Assembly: GCA_964020975.1 (NCBI GenBank)
Contig: OZ026622.1
Location: forward strand, 52,793,562 to 52,857,561
Source of the DNA: Hermodice carunculata
Taxonomy: Eukaryota > Annelida > Polychaeta > Eunicida > Amphinomidae
Direction: 5' to 3'
Length of the DNA stretch: 64,000 bases
In this document: positions 63,501 through 64,000 of the stretch, one piece after another
Position numbering within the stretch: the stretch's first letter is position 1
How the letters are laid out: the number at the start of each line of letters is the position of its first letter
Made by a program: the position numbers and the translations under genes
Notes under the pieces: model-generated
Seen by the model: only the letters and a program-made list of their open reading frames with translations
What the model was told of the DNA's origin: nothing
Database searches by the model: none

Positions 63501-63573
63501 GCCGCTGCCTCCGCCTTGCGATTACGACGGCGAGACGAGCCATCAGCTTTGGACATCTTGCTGGTCGAACTGC
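17717..63573 (-). CDS. CFAP92: CFAP92-like (KIAA1257/DUF4550-type) ciliary protein, 16 exons, 1,014 aa
   Basis: Sixteen minus-strand exons, from 63,573 down to 17,717, each with AG/GT borders, join with every phase agreeing. Coding length from the ATG at 63,554-63,556 to the TAA at 17,717-17,719 is 3,045 bases (1,014 residues). Exon 1 gives a basic, Ala-rich N-terminus. Exons 2-9 (residues about 44-476) are a compact region with segments such as LNPLILKTRCVTNMP, PVHQSVGREQDKEIYWDD, EIQVHDRDR and LYVRDMVPKPCFEAL. Exons 10-16 include WRTPNGWTFPGKK and PWVENVLHQNKLDPTL. From memory these patterns match CFAP92 (human KIAA1257, DUF4550), a predicted axonemal protein of unknown biochemical activity. 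There is no signal peptide or membrane segment. The introns hold nearly all mobile elements and minisatellites listed here. The start is chosen because the exon-1 frame would meet a stop in the likely upstream UTR exon. The name is moderately sure; the gene structure is very sure. Confidence 0.8.
18043..18910. repeat. about 48-bp minisatellite upstream of exon 16
   Basis: The unit resembles GCAGGATCCCTGGTACTCAG plus TCTAAGTACATGTACATGTATTAAGTAT, about 18 copies. Each carries GGATCC and the palindromic ACATGTACATGT. Confidence 0.92.
18911..19925. other. intron 15, no gene recognised
   Basis: AT-rich intron. A short CATACATACATA tract lies near 19,480-19,500. Confidence 0.4.
19926..20632. repeat. 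63-bp minisatellite, about 11 units
   Basis: The unit resembles AAACTGTCTAAGGTAAGGGT plus GGAAAGGACAGAGCCAAACAAGCACACTTTGTACTGACCTTAT. The period is a multiple of 3, so a 21-residue repeat is open on the minus strand, but no splice sites link it to the gene. On the gene strand each unit has AAG|GTCAGTAC, and on the plus strand AAG|GTAAGG, both donor-like. Confidence 0.95.
20633..21685. other. intron of the CFAP92-like gene, no other gene recognised
   Basis: Ordinary intron sequence. ORFs here lack splice-site support. Confidence 0.4.
21686..21769 (-). CDS. CFAP92: candidate cassette exon 15b of the CFAP92-like gene
   Basis: On the gene strand, acceptor TTTGTGCAG|TCTTCC and donor AAAACAG|GTACTC bound 84 bases. 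The phase-2 frame required by exons 15 and 16 is open (LPGKRQKKGVKFELSGKWK, PLPPISEN). Inclusion would add 28 residues; skipping also keeps frame. The pyrimidine tract is weak and conservation is unknown, so it may be alternative or false. Confidence 0.4.
21895..22090. mobile_element. Tc1/mariner-type MITE, 196 bp, TA duplication
   Basis: CAGTGCTCCCTGTTTATAGC at the left and the complement of ATTATAAAGAGGGAGCACTG at the right, flanked by TA (21,893-21,894 and 22,091-22,092). Confidence 0.8.
22118..23945 (-). mobile_element. DIRS-like retroelement fossil, broken
   Basis: Inverted terminal repeats of about 130 bases at 22,145-22,280 and 23,805-23,937 share CACCATTTGCCTAGACAT, GAAATTGAGTTGAGTTCACT and GGCACCATCTCTCGGTT-like blocks. 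A third, shorter copy of the terminal sequence lies near 22,415-22,490, as in the internal complementary region of DIRS elements. Between them a minus-strand Ser/Pro-rich gag-like region (MTDSVESSPQTPHENKLRL.., later low-complexity Pro/Ala/Val) can be read. No RT or recombinase was seen, so it is internally deleted and broken, and probably moderately old given the diverged repeats. Confidence 0.45.
24274..24445. mobile_element. MITE with CAGTG-type ends
   Basis: Left CAGTGGAACCCTGTATTTAG and right complement CAGTGAAACTCAAGTATTAA. Flanking TA is not preserved. It directly precedes the 37-bp array. Confidence 0.5.
24450..24830. repeat. 37-bp minisatellite, about 9 diverged units
   Basis: The unit resembles CCAAGTTTAGTTATCTGGTG plus ACATGTTATCTTCACTG. 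Confidence 0.85.
25310..25470. mobile_element. foldback element, about 160 bp
   Basis: Left arm AAACATTAAGGTGGCAAAGG with ATGCATATCATATTGCACTA; right arm is the diverged complement (ATTTGATATGCATGGAGG, TTGACCTTTGTCATCTT). Loop about 20 bases. Confidence 0.7.
25471..26554. other. intron 15, no gene recognised
   Basis: AT-rich intron sequence. Confidence 0.4.
25995..26015. repeat. poly-T run
   Basis: 21 T in intron 15; no element could be attached to it. Confidence 0.8.
26555..27156 (-). CDS. CFAP92: CFAP92-like exon 15 (largest)
   Basis: Acceptor TGTTTCAG|CCATGG, donor TTTCAA|GTGAGT. Encodes residues about 733-932: PWVENVLHQNKLDPTLG, MRGEDMNLWRKPPTLFG, a basic helix, and HSWLLERNKIPVHDYQHKLF. 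Ends in phase 2, completed by the T of exon 16 (or of the cassette exon). Confidence 0.85.
27190..27660. repeat. 29-bp minisatellite next to the exon-15 acceptor
   Basis: The unit resembles ACAGGGAGTGGGTCATATCT plus AGCACTCTG, about 16 copies, very homogeneous in the middle. On the gene strand each unit contains CCCACTCCCTGTCAG|AG, a pyrimidine-rich 3' splice-site look-alike, 35 bases upstream of the true acceptor. Confidence 0.93.
27661..28814. other. intron 14, no gene recognised; T-run at 27,975-27,994
   Basis: AT-rich intronic DNA with a 20-base poly-T. A sharp minor palindrome (TGATGAG.../CTCATCA) lies near 28,098-28,130. No exon signals. Confidence 0.4.
28815..29229 (-). other. unrecognised minus-strand ORF region in intron 14
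   Basis: An open frame of 147 codons ending at 28,815 (with LTGIRPNNVFMVLYYLHHIC and CVKSARRKAVDSVLNQSFKG) overlaps the donor array at its start. No known domain, no acceptor that would splice it in, and no phase evidence. It may be a mobile-element relic or chance. Confidence 0.2.
29230..29393 (-). repeat. 24-bp array made from the exon-14 donor
   Basis: Seven units of GACGAGATCTATCAG|GTACAATTA; the first spans the real exon end and donor. Use of the second unit's donor (CAA|GTGTGA) would add eight residues (VQLDKIYQ) in frame. Use of later ones would meet a TGA. Confidence 0.9.
29378..29593 (-). CDS. CFAP92: CFAP92-like exon 14
   Basis: Acceptor TGGTGCAG|CACCC, donor TATCAG|GTACAA. Encodes residues about 661-732: HPDHRFTYCPEYQHSMTVVP, then AAWRTPNGWTFPGKKTM and RIDEIYQ. 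Phase 0 on both sides. Confidence 0.8.
30222..30380 (-). CDS. CFAP92: CFAP92-like exon 13
   Basis: Acceptor GTTGCAG|GACCAG, donor GCCAAG|GTAACC. Encodes residues about 608-660: QVQQQSRFNSLQRSKTMPVT, then VLRQQLAK. Phase 0 on both sides. Confidence 0.75.
30388..31140. repeat. 34-bp minisatellite abutting the exon-13 acceptor
   Basis: The unit resembles GATAGATCATTACTCCTCCA plus TCATGCTACCCACT, about 20 copies. On the gene strand the last copy runs directly into the acceptor of exon 13 (GTAATGATCTATGTTGCAG), and inner units have GATCTATCAG in the same place. Confidence 0.9.
31141..31969. other. intron 12, no gene recognised
   Basis: Ordinary AT-rich intronic sequence. A plus-strand ORF near 31,614-31,859 has no supporting features. 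Confidence 0.4.
31970..32480. repeat. degenerate tandem repeat in intron 12
   Basis: Diverged copies of ATTTTGTATTTACTGTACAA and GTTATACTTACAAATGTTA, interrupted near 32,150-32,310 by unrelated sequence. One more copy lies near 32,935-32,985. Confidence 0.5.
32787..32925. mobile_element. foldback element, about 139 bp
   Basis: AATCTTACATGGCTG and GTTACTATTTTTCTCT in the left arm recur inverted in the right arm (AGAGAAAAATAGTAAC, CAGCCATGTAAGATT). The loop is about 20 bases. Confidence 0.8.
33166..33332 (-). CDS. CFAP92: CFAP92-like exon 12
   Basis: Acceptor AATGCAG|AGTTGA, donor AACAAG|GTCAGC. Encodes residues about 552-607: TTEVQQVDMTMEVAPPTYTS, then NVNPEFVKNLETREQSG. Confidence 0.75.
33734..33908. 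mobile_element. MITE with CAGTG-type ends
   Basis: CAGTGATTCCCCTCTAATAA at the left; the complement at the right reads CAGTAGTCCCCCTCAAATAA. The left flank is TA; the right TA is lost. No ORF. Confidence 0.6.
34091..34208 (-). CDS. CFAP92: CFAP92-like exon 11
   Basis: Acceptor TACACAG|CTGGTC, donor TGAAG|GTTAGT. Encodes residues about 513-551: MDKLRDVVRNDLFPTAEMVV, then SMSREFGVPLTSEDFE. Phases 0 and 1. Confidence 0.75.
34276..35190. repeat. irregular minisatellite in intron 10, about 67-bp unit
   Basis: Recurring blocks GGGCACCTGTTACTGGATA, CAGTACATCAGTGGTATACA and ATGCCTATATAGGCC with variable spacing. It degenerates after 34,740, with a unique AT-rich stretch at 34,745-35,035. Confidence 0.75.
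35285..35575 (-). repeat. 24-bp array of donor-like units after exon 10
   Basis: On the gene strand the unit is GTAAGGCTGCCGACATGAGC plus CGCT, so each copy begins with GTAAGG. About 11 copies start within 15 bases of the exon-10 donor GTAAGT. Confidence 0.85.
35576..35683 (-). CDS. CFAP92: CFAP92-like exon 10
   Basis: Acceptor GGCAGAG|CTCACA, donor GACCAC|GTAAGT. Encodes residues about 477-512: SSRISLKVSMFTECKVVSF, then EQNLSQEIKVSDDH. Phase 0 on both sides, so it could be skipped without a frameshift. Confidence 0.65.
35890..35965. repeat. 39-bp repeat, left block
   Basis: Two units of the GTAGCACATTGCTGGGGGCA type, followed by GCGGCAGATAGCAGCAGCG. It is separated by 1.1 kb from the block at 37,105, so the array may have been split by an insertion. 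Confidence 0.7.
35966..36785. other. intron 9, no gene recognised
   Basis: AT-rich intronic sequence between two blocks of the same repeat. No ORF with features was seen. Confidence 0.4.
36786..36970. mobile_element. GC-rich foldback element
   Basis: GGGTGGCAGACAGC at 36,787 and the complement GCTGTCTGCCACCC near 36,955 are terminal arms. The interior is markedly more GC-rich than its surroundings and open in several frames, which explains three overlapping ORFs there. Confidence 0.55.
37105..37205. repeat. 39-bp repeat, right block
   Basis: Three units of GTAGCACATTGCTGGGGGCA plus a variable ...GAAATCTGACAAG. The same unit is found at 35,890-35,965. Confidence 0.85.
38676..38925. repeat. 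about 47-bp minisatellite, 5 units
   Basis: The unit resembles CCTACATGTAGCTACCAGTC plus ATTCCCTCATAAATATCACAATTATGA. Confidence 0.9.
39055..39455. repeat. 35-bp minisatellite, about 11 units
   Basis: The unit resembles GACAGTCTACCTTGGAAACC plus TGTGCTGCTGCCAAT. On the gene strand each unit contains CCAAG|GTAGAC, donor-like. Confidence 0.92.
39456..41029. other. intron 9, no gene recognised
   Basis: A weak B-box-like GGTTTGACCCC lies near 39,683 without a matching A-box. A G-run lies at 40,754-40,766. Otherwise ordinary intron. Confidence 0.4.
41030..41320. repeat. about 38-bp minisatellite, 7 units
   Basis: The unit resembles TCACAGGAAAACATAGGCCA plus ATCTACATCATTTCCCTG. Confidence 0.9.
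41429..41606. mobile_element. Tc1/mariner-type MITE, 178 bp, TA duplication
   Basis: Ends CAGTGGTACCTGCTATTTAA and ..TCTTTAGAGCAGGTACCACTG are inverted repeats, flanked by TA at 41,427-41,428 and 41,607-41,608. There are internal GGTCTTAAATTG repeats and no ORF. Confidence 0.85.
42555..42708. repeat. 15-bp minisatellite, about 10 units
   Basis: The unit is CATGTTACTGTCAGT. The 15-base period produces Leu/Ser/Met-rich ORFs on both strands, which are artefacts. Confidence 0.9.
42709..44244. other. intron 9, no gene recognised
   Basis: AT-rich intronic DNA; two overlapping minus-strand ORFs near 43,495-43,783 have no supporting features. Confidence 0.4.
44245..45185. repeat. complex minisatellite with 21- and 41-bp units
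   Basis: Units of the type TTATAATCAGTGTTGTTGCA plus TTGGCTGGAAAGCCTTGCTCC alternate with a short form TTATAATCAGTGTTGTTGCATTG. A C-run of about 17 lies at 44,837-44,853. Confidence 0.9.
45190..45520. mobile_element. foldback element related to those near 9.4 and 60.8 kb
   Basis: The left end contains TAGTATGGAATGAGTTAACC (45,257). Inner arms are TCAACAGCT..AGCTGTTGA (45,424-45,489), followed by AGTCTTCTGCTGTAAC. The same modules occur at 60,768-60,892. Borders are approximate. Confidence 0.45.
45521..46559. other. intron 9, no gene recognised
   Basis: Some short ORFs on both strands at 45.6-46.0 kb without splice-site support or known motifs. Confidence 0.4.
46560..47850. repeat. 49-bp C-rich minisatellite, about 26 units
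   Basis: The unit resembles AGTGGCCCATGTCCCCATAC plus CCACCCCTCACCCTCCTCGTTCCTCTTAT. On the gene strand each unit reads GGGTGAGGGGTGGGTATGGGG, four G-runs with 1-3-base loops, a G-quadruplex pattern. Confidence 0.95.
48518..48592. repeat. T-rich tract
   Basis: About 75 bases of almost pure T with G and C interruptions; it makes Phe-rich ORFs that are not genes. Confidence 0.9.
48868..49010 (-). repeat. 34-bp array made from the exon-9 donor
   Basis: Four 34-base units run straight on from exon 9. Each holds ATGAG|GTGAGTG or ATG(A/T)G|GTCAGTG, that is the last exonic bases plus the donor. Read-through meets TAA in the first unit, so use of a distal donor would truncate the protein. Confidence 0.85.
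49003..49184 (-). CDS. CFAP92: CFAP92-like exon 9
   Basis: Acceptor TTGTAG|ACGTAG, donor GATGAG|GTGAGT. Encodes residues about 416-476: VEVLYHSDLSFRDRLYGPLD, then PLLYVRDMVPKPCFEALVKL. From memory this stretch is among the most conserved of CFAP92. Confidence 0.8.
49995..50545. repeat. 31-bp minisatellite in intron 8
   Basis: The unit resembles GGTAACTAGGTCATAGACAC plus CTACAGCTATG, about 17 copies with shortened variants (GGTCAGACACC). Confidence 0.9.
50972..51114 (-). CDS. CFAP92: CFAP92-like exon 8
   Basis: Acceptor TTTCAG|ACAGCAG, donor GTGCAG|GTAGGC. Encodes residues about 368-415: SRDLDIVTGFQVMDGTMHL, then the FVIEGLSDQAVLKLWEALP segment. A CAG repeat at the acceptor offers alternative AGs. 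Confidence 0.75.
51700..52430. repeat. 30-bp minisatellite derived from the exon-7 donor
   Basis: The unit on the gene strand is ACAAACTGTCCCT|GTGAGTGTATA plus AAACAT. The exon-7 end is ACAAACTCTCCCT|GTCAGTATATA. About 18 units are interrupted by a MITE at 52,134. The 30-base period keeps frames open, giving spurious ORFs. Confidence 0.85.
52134..52308. mobile_element. Tc1/mariner-type MITE, 175 bp, TA duplication
   Basis: Inverted ends CAGTGAAACCTCATTATAAT and the complement of GTTATAAC-like ..AACAAGTTTTCACTG, flanked by TA on both sides (52,132-52,133 and 52,309-52,310). Inserted into the 30-bp array. Confidence 0.75.
52893..53053 (-). CDS. CFAP92: CFAP92-like exon 7
   Basis: Acceptor TTTACAG|TGTCCG, donor CTCCCT|GTCAGT. 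Encodes residues about 315-367: CPFNRLVFKFDYHNLQLL, then LQRMITDINARALKLDHLP, an alpha-helical segment. Both of its splice junctions have given rise to tandem arrays. Confidence 0.75.
53041..53213 (-). repeat. 44-bp array made from the exon-7 acceptor
   Basis: On the gene strand each unit contains TTTACAG|TGTCC(A)TTCA, the same bases as the real acceptor and first exonic bases of exon 7 (TTTACAG|TGTCCGTTCA). Three to four units precede the exon with no gap, so several potential 3' splice sites are stacked. Confidence 0.8.
53455..53585 (-). CDS. CFAP92: CFAP92-like exon 6
   Basis: Acceptor TTTCAG|TGGAC, donor CCGAG|GTAAGG. Encodes residues about 271-314: SPLPVGHYLDSGAMLKVKIE, then the NQLAAKQDLG segment. 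Phases 1 and 0. Confidence 0.75.
53690..53876. repeat. 28-bp minisatellite, left part
   Basis: The unit resembles CACAGCTACAAAACAGACAT plus GTCACAAC. The array is split by the Penelope-like element and resumes at 57,507. Confidence 0.9.
53911..54330 (+). CDS. Arg-rich ORF in the 5' part of the Penelope-like element
   Basis: An open frame from ATG 53,911 gives 139 residues: a charged start MRQRKKLDQLIAKKAEMEK, then an Arg/Ser/Pro-rich middle (RPTNRQRQRERENSRV, RSPSRRRQGPRSPRGKRPPS) and a basic end. Probably nucleic-acid binding, by composition only. Most Penelope-like elements are described with one main ORF, so an extra basic ORF is worth noting. The RT frame is also open over the 3' half of this ORF in another frame. 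Confidence 0.5.
   Translation: MRQRKKLDQLIAKKAEMEKADTDHLFLQLGAQRRDSPPPRPRGNASNSRPTNRQRQRERENSRVREERRPYNRSPSRRRQGPRSPRGKRPPSPQSPGLNLTKSQTNALTSLLASISKKQGHSRPQNRRYGRDNRRGQKY
54375..57005 (+). CDS. Penelope-like reverse transcriptase with GIY-YIG endonuclease
   Basis: An 876-codon open frame. The region around residues 258-268 is KKADKGSCIVI (an N-terminal RT motif of this class). 335-355 contains LYLLPKIHKG and PGRPI. The catalytic A motif LDVNSLYTNIP has D409. Motif B is GTAMGTKVAPSFANIF (470-485). Motif C is YIDD (507-510). 547-555 is INFLDTLVR. A Cys-rich finger (C737, C742, C745) precedes the GIY-YIG nuclease, with VYLLTC (777-782) and YVGQT (789-793) plus RLREH. It would copy element RNA at a nicked target. 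The listed first codon is TTG; the first ATG is at codon 52 and the frame is open further upstream, so the true start is unclear. No stop interrupts the domains. Confidence 0.93.
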   Translation: MKVSSYVTLSFDEVTEQFSLQFDFDSYGQHTAVPPAPGTTDVCPCPTLKNFMGTAASHSSFRKVSNHVKLLFNSYNTDKVEFLHAVDCNNSNNARDFSQALIPDNLVINLSDHNFSESQISLLNKGLSFCPTPREPDMGKIAGDLERFFRSLKLKCFFHKKAKNNMLSTTTETAQSSVTSTQTTQDPNMGTTSQESYKIPRTFTPTEADLADPSLEAFCRSVKNDVAKFQPRIPHTDNLSADERQGIHDLKTSSHIVIKKADKGSCIVIQNTVDYIAEATKQLSNTNHYRKVDFNLTNTHNKKVLDVLTEMLSNNSINPKLYKYLYIKEPRVPSLYLLPKIHKGILPPPGRPILSANECPTERISAFVDFFLKQLVKKIPSYIKDTTDFINKIEALGPLPENALLVTLDVNSLYTNIPTHEGLHSAARALLHNRDHSDKPSTSELIQLLRLVLTCNNFEFNGDHYLQVSGTAMGTKVAPSFANIFMADLEENKLLHYPLQPLVWWRYIDDIFCIWTFGEMQLAEFLSHLNSCHETIKFSSHVSDTEINFLDTLVRIDTQRKAYTTLYVKPTDTHTYLHYRSAHPKHSKVGGPFSQLLRIKRICSKTIDYEENSKKILQYYELRDYPTQILTDAKTKVDSVNRSTILAPKPTTETDQEKLFLITTFNPSLPPIKQIIQSHWRTLEASPHAEALIDKEVIVGFRRADSLKDMLVHSRIRYHTDTQLNPAVSGKRHSNECNRADCKYCICLDTSGRVTSTRTGRTYHVPKGGCCESSNLVYLLTCVTCNKQYVGQTMRPLKDRLREHFRYISNKVIAQPLGRHFAQNDHQGLALKVHILEYIRTPPRLERTRQLRLDRERHWMHQLRSIEPFGLNIMGR
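57006..57416 (+). other. 3' untranslated/terminal region of the Penelope-like element
   Basis: About 400 non-coding bases between the RT stop and the ribozyme. It contains a short hairpin-like TGGTACGGTAGTACCACCA near 57,170. No further ORF. Confidence 0.6.
57417..57458 (+). ncRNA. hammerhead ribozyme (type I, minimal stem III)
   Basis: Stem I AGTTC (57,417-57,421) pairs with GAACT (57,454-57,458). The core CTGACGA lies at 57,422-57,428. Stem II is six perfect pairs, GTTGTG / CACAAC, with an AAA loop (57,429-57,443). GAAA is at 57,444-57,447. Stem III is the self-complementary ACCGGT (57,447-57,452), followed by the cleavage base C57,453. All conserved core bases are present. Such short-stem-III hammerheads are known in Penelope-like elements and are thought to act as dimers. 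Confidence 0.92.
57507..57835. repeat. 28-bp minisatellite, right part
   Basis: Same unit as 53,690-53,876, about 11 further copies, beginning with the target-site duplication of the Penelope-like element. Read on the host-gene strand each unit contains CTGTTTTGTAG, which looks like a 3' splice site. Confidence 0.9.
58180..58332. mobile_element. near-perfect 153-bp palindrome (foldback element)
   Basis: The left arm begins CTTAAAGGCCCTTTTACAAA and includes CTCCCGCGGGAGAA and CTGGGACAGGGACACACAGG. The right arm is its complement. The centre is about 7 bases (GCACTGA). Almost no mismatches, so it is a young insertion or is kept by conversion. Confidence 0.85.
58341..58433. mobile_element. second palindrome with an inner stem-loop, next to the first
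   Basis: The left arm starts ATAACATGAAAGGAGACGAT at 58,341; the right arm ends with its complement at 58,433. The 17-base loop itself contains TGGC-GAA-GCCA. It begins 8 bases after the first palindrome ends. Confidence 0.8.
58637..58728 (+). other. possible first coding exon on the plus strand
   Basis: ATG at 58,637 opens MEDDMPLIELDNIATQQLFF and continues to a good donor (GGGAG|GTATGT at 58,729). It stands just downstream of the double foldback at 58.18-58.43 kb and a promoter-like 200 bases. No second exon was found, and it lies inside intron 5 of the opposite-strand gene. It may be a piece of a transposon gene or a captured exon. Confidence 0.25.
58729..59451. other. intron 5, nothing recognised
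   Basis: AT-rich. No second exon was found for the plus-strand candidate exon that ends at 58,728. Confidence 0.4.
59452..59667 (-). CDS. CFAP92: CFAP92-like exon 5
   Basis: Acceptor CACAG|GCAAAA, donor CCCAG|GTCAGT. Encodes residues about 199-270, beginning KRTVHNPFHGRDKPWDPYG and containing LSGLLLGQQILHV. Phases 1 and 1 agree. Confidence 0.75.
59668..60393. other. intron 4, nothing recognised
   Basis: AT-rich intron without repeats of note. Confidence 0.4.
60394..60555 (-). CDS. CFAP92: CFAP92-like exon 4
   Basis: Acceptor TGTAG|GAATAA, donor CTCAG|GTTAGT. Encodes residues about 145-198: LREYLNGPPLEIQVHDRDR, then LFGDDLEDEKISNVGVVS. The 'VHDRDR' strand looks C2-like, but no calcium-binding pattern is evident. 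Confidence 0.75.
60768..60892. mobile_element. foldback element, TTCCAC..GTGGAA family
   Basis: Inner arms GTCAACAGCTTTC (60,792) and GAAAGCTGTTGAC (ending 60,858) enclose a second stem (CTCTGGGC / GCCCAGAG). Outer arms CATTCCAC and GTGGAATG match the foldback ends near 9.4 and 45.3 kb. Non-coding. Confidence 0.65.
61252..61364 (-). CDS. CFAP92: CFAP92-like exon 3
   Basis: Acceptor CCCAG|GTGCC, donor GGCAG|GTAAGA. Encodes residues about 107-144: YIKYNFMSNPVHQSV, then QDKEIYWDDVNVVLA. Phases 2 and 1 agree with its neighbours. Confidence 0.75.
61530..62695. mobile_element. 1.2-kb intronic repeat made of two diverged tandem halves
   Basis: Two about 540-base halves (roughly 61,600-62,030 and 62,130-62,600) share blocks such as CCCTATGCAATTTCAAAGCA and TATCACCACCTGGTGAA. 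The ends carry a short inverted repeat GCTCAGCTGAC (near 61,558) / GTCAGCTGAG (near 62,683). The start CAAACAAGAGGGCTCTGATG resembles a repeat I associate with lophotrochozoan and other marine invertebrate genomes. There is no coding capacity; it is non-autonomous. Confidence 0.55.
62838..63027 (-). CDS. CFAP92: CFAP92-like exon 2
   Basis: Acceptor CTTCAG|GC, donor CTGCG|GTCAGT. Encodes about residues 44-106, including DDVFLTVSVSGHLMSEEHR and LNPLILKTRCVTNMP, a beta-rich segment typical of the DUF4550-type region. A second AG eight bases downstream is an alternative acceptor but does not fit the phase of exon 1. Confidence 0.75.
63427..63573 (-). CDS. CFAP92: CFAP92-like exon 1 (coding from 63,556)
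   Basis: Acceptor ...GACTACAG at the right edge and donor GCAG|GTATTA at the left. Coding starts at ATG 63,554-63,556 with MSKADGSSRRRNRKAEAAA, a basic and then Ala-rich helix (residues 1-43), and ends in phase 1 after KKLFA. Confidence 0.7.
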
Positions 63574-63623
63574 CTGTAGTCACATGAAAGACTGACTGTC
63601 AATGTATTAACATTTTCCGGTTA

Positions 63624-63688
63624 AAGTCCGTATACACGTGGACTCACACTATCACCATAGCAGTCGGAGTCTGCGTATACACGGACTT
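63624..63688. repeat. small foldback in intron 1
   Basis: AAGTCCGTATACACGTGGAC and its near-complement (GTCTGCGTATACACGGACTT) flank a short loop. A non-coding hairpin of mobile-element type. Confidence 0.6.
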
Positions 63689-63943
63689 CCCTTCCCAGAT
63701 CATTTTGCAGGTCACATGACCTGAAATGACCTTCAGATATTCTTAGCAACAAAAATCAGAAGGCCTGTCTCTCTCTTTCTAATCATAAAATTTTGAGAAT
63801 TTTTATTCTTGTGATAGTGAAATCAATTTCTTAGTTACCTACAAAAGGTCCTTTTCATACATGTATATAATACCTCAAACTGAAAACAAAGCAATGGAAG
63901 TAACATTCAGTTCTATGAGACACTGAGAGATTTTGACACTTAC

Positions 63944-64000
63944 GGAACCGAGAGCACTATTTCTACTGAACATGCTGATATACAGTTATGATAACTACAT
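63944..64000 (-). other. possible 5' UTR exon of the CFAP92-like gene
   Basis: On the minus strand, CTCTCGGTTCC is followed by a strong donor GTAAGT at 63,938-63,943. In the phase needed to join exon 1 this sequence has an in-frame stop, so it could only be untranslated. That supports the ATG at 63,556 as the start. The upstream limit lies outside the window. Confidence 0.3.

Overview
The window looks like a piece of a marine invertebrate chromosome: AT-rich, with spliced genes, GT-AG introns of 0.1-13 kb, abundant intronic minisatellites, foldback elements and several retroelement families. I favour a lancelet (Branchiostoma-like). The main reason is that many intron minisatellites contain the neighbouring splice site, which I recall (from memory, not checked) being described at an amphioxus Adh locus. 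A mollusc or another deuterostome cannot be excluded.

Layout. At 957-2356 (+) lie the last three exons of an unrecognised Asp-box (BNR-like) protein, with a poly(A) signal. From 2.4 to 17.7 kb there is no convincing host gene: a (TA)n tract, a C/G-bounded repeat, transposon-protein relics, a decayed LINE (9.76-11.5 kb) with esterase and endonuclease parts, a 31-bp minisatellite and a tRNA-derived SINE.

From 17,717 to about 63,573 (-) one gene fills the rest of the window. I reconstructed 16 coding exons whose splice phases all agree. They encode 1,014 residues from a start at 63,556 to a stop at 17,717. It most resembles the cilium/flagellum protein CFAP92 (KIAA1257, DUF4550 type). An extra in-phase 84-bp cassette exon may lie at 21,686-21,769. 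The introns carry about 20 tandem arrays, Tc1-like MITEs with TA target duplications, foldbacks and a DIRS-like fossil. They also carry, in opposite orientation, a Penelope-like retroelement (53,877-57,506) with an open RT plus GIY-YIG reading frame, a 14-bp target duplication and a hammerhead ribozyme in its 3' end.

The two most striking observations are (1) tandem arrays built from exon/intron junctions of the CFAP92-like gene (donors of exons 7, 9, 14 and probably 10; acceptor of exon 7), which multiply splice sites, and (2) the Penelope-like element with its ribozyme, inserted inside one of the intronic minisatellites.
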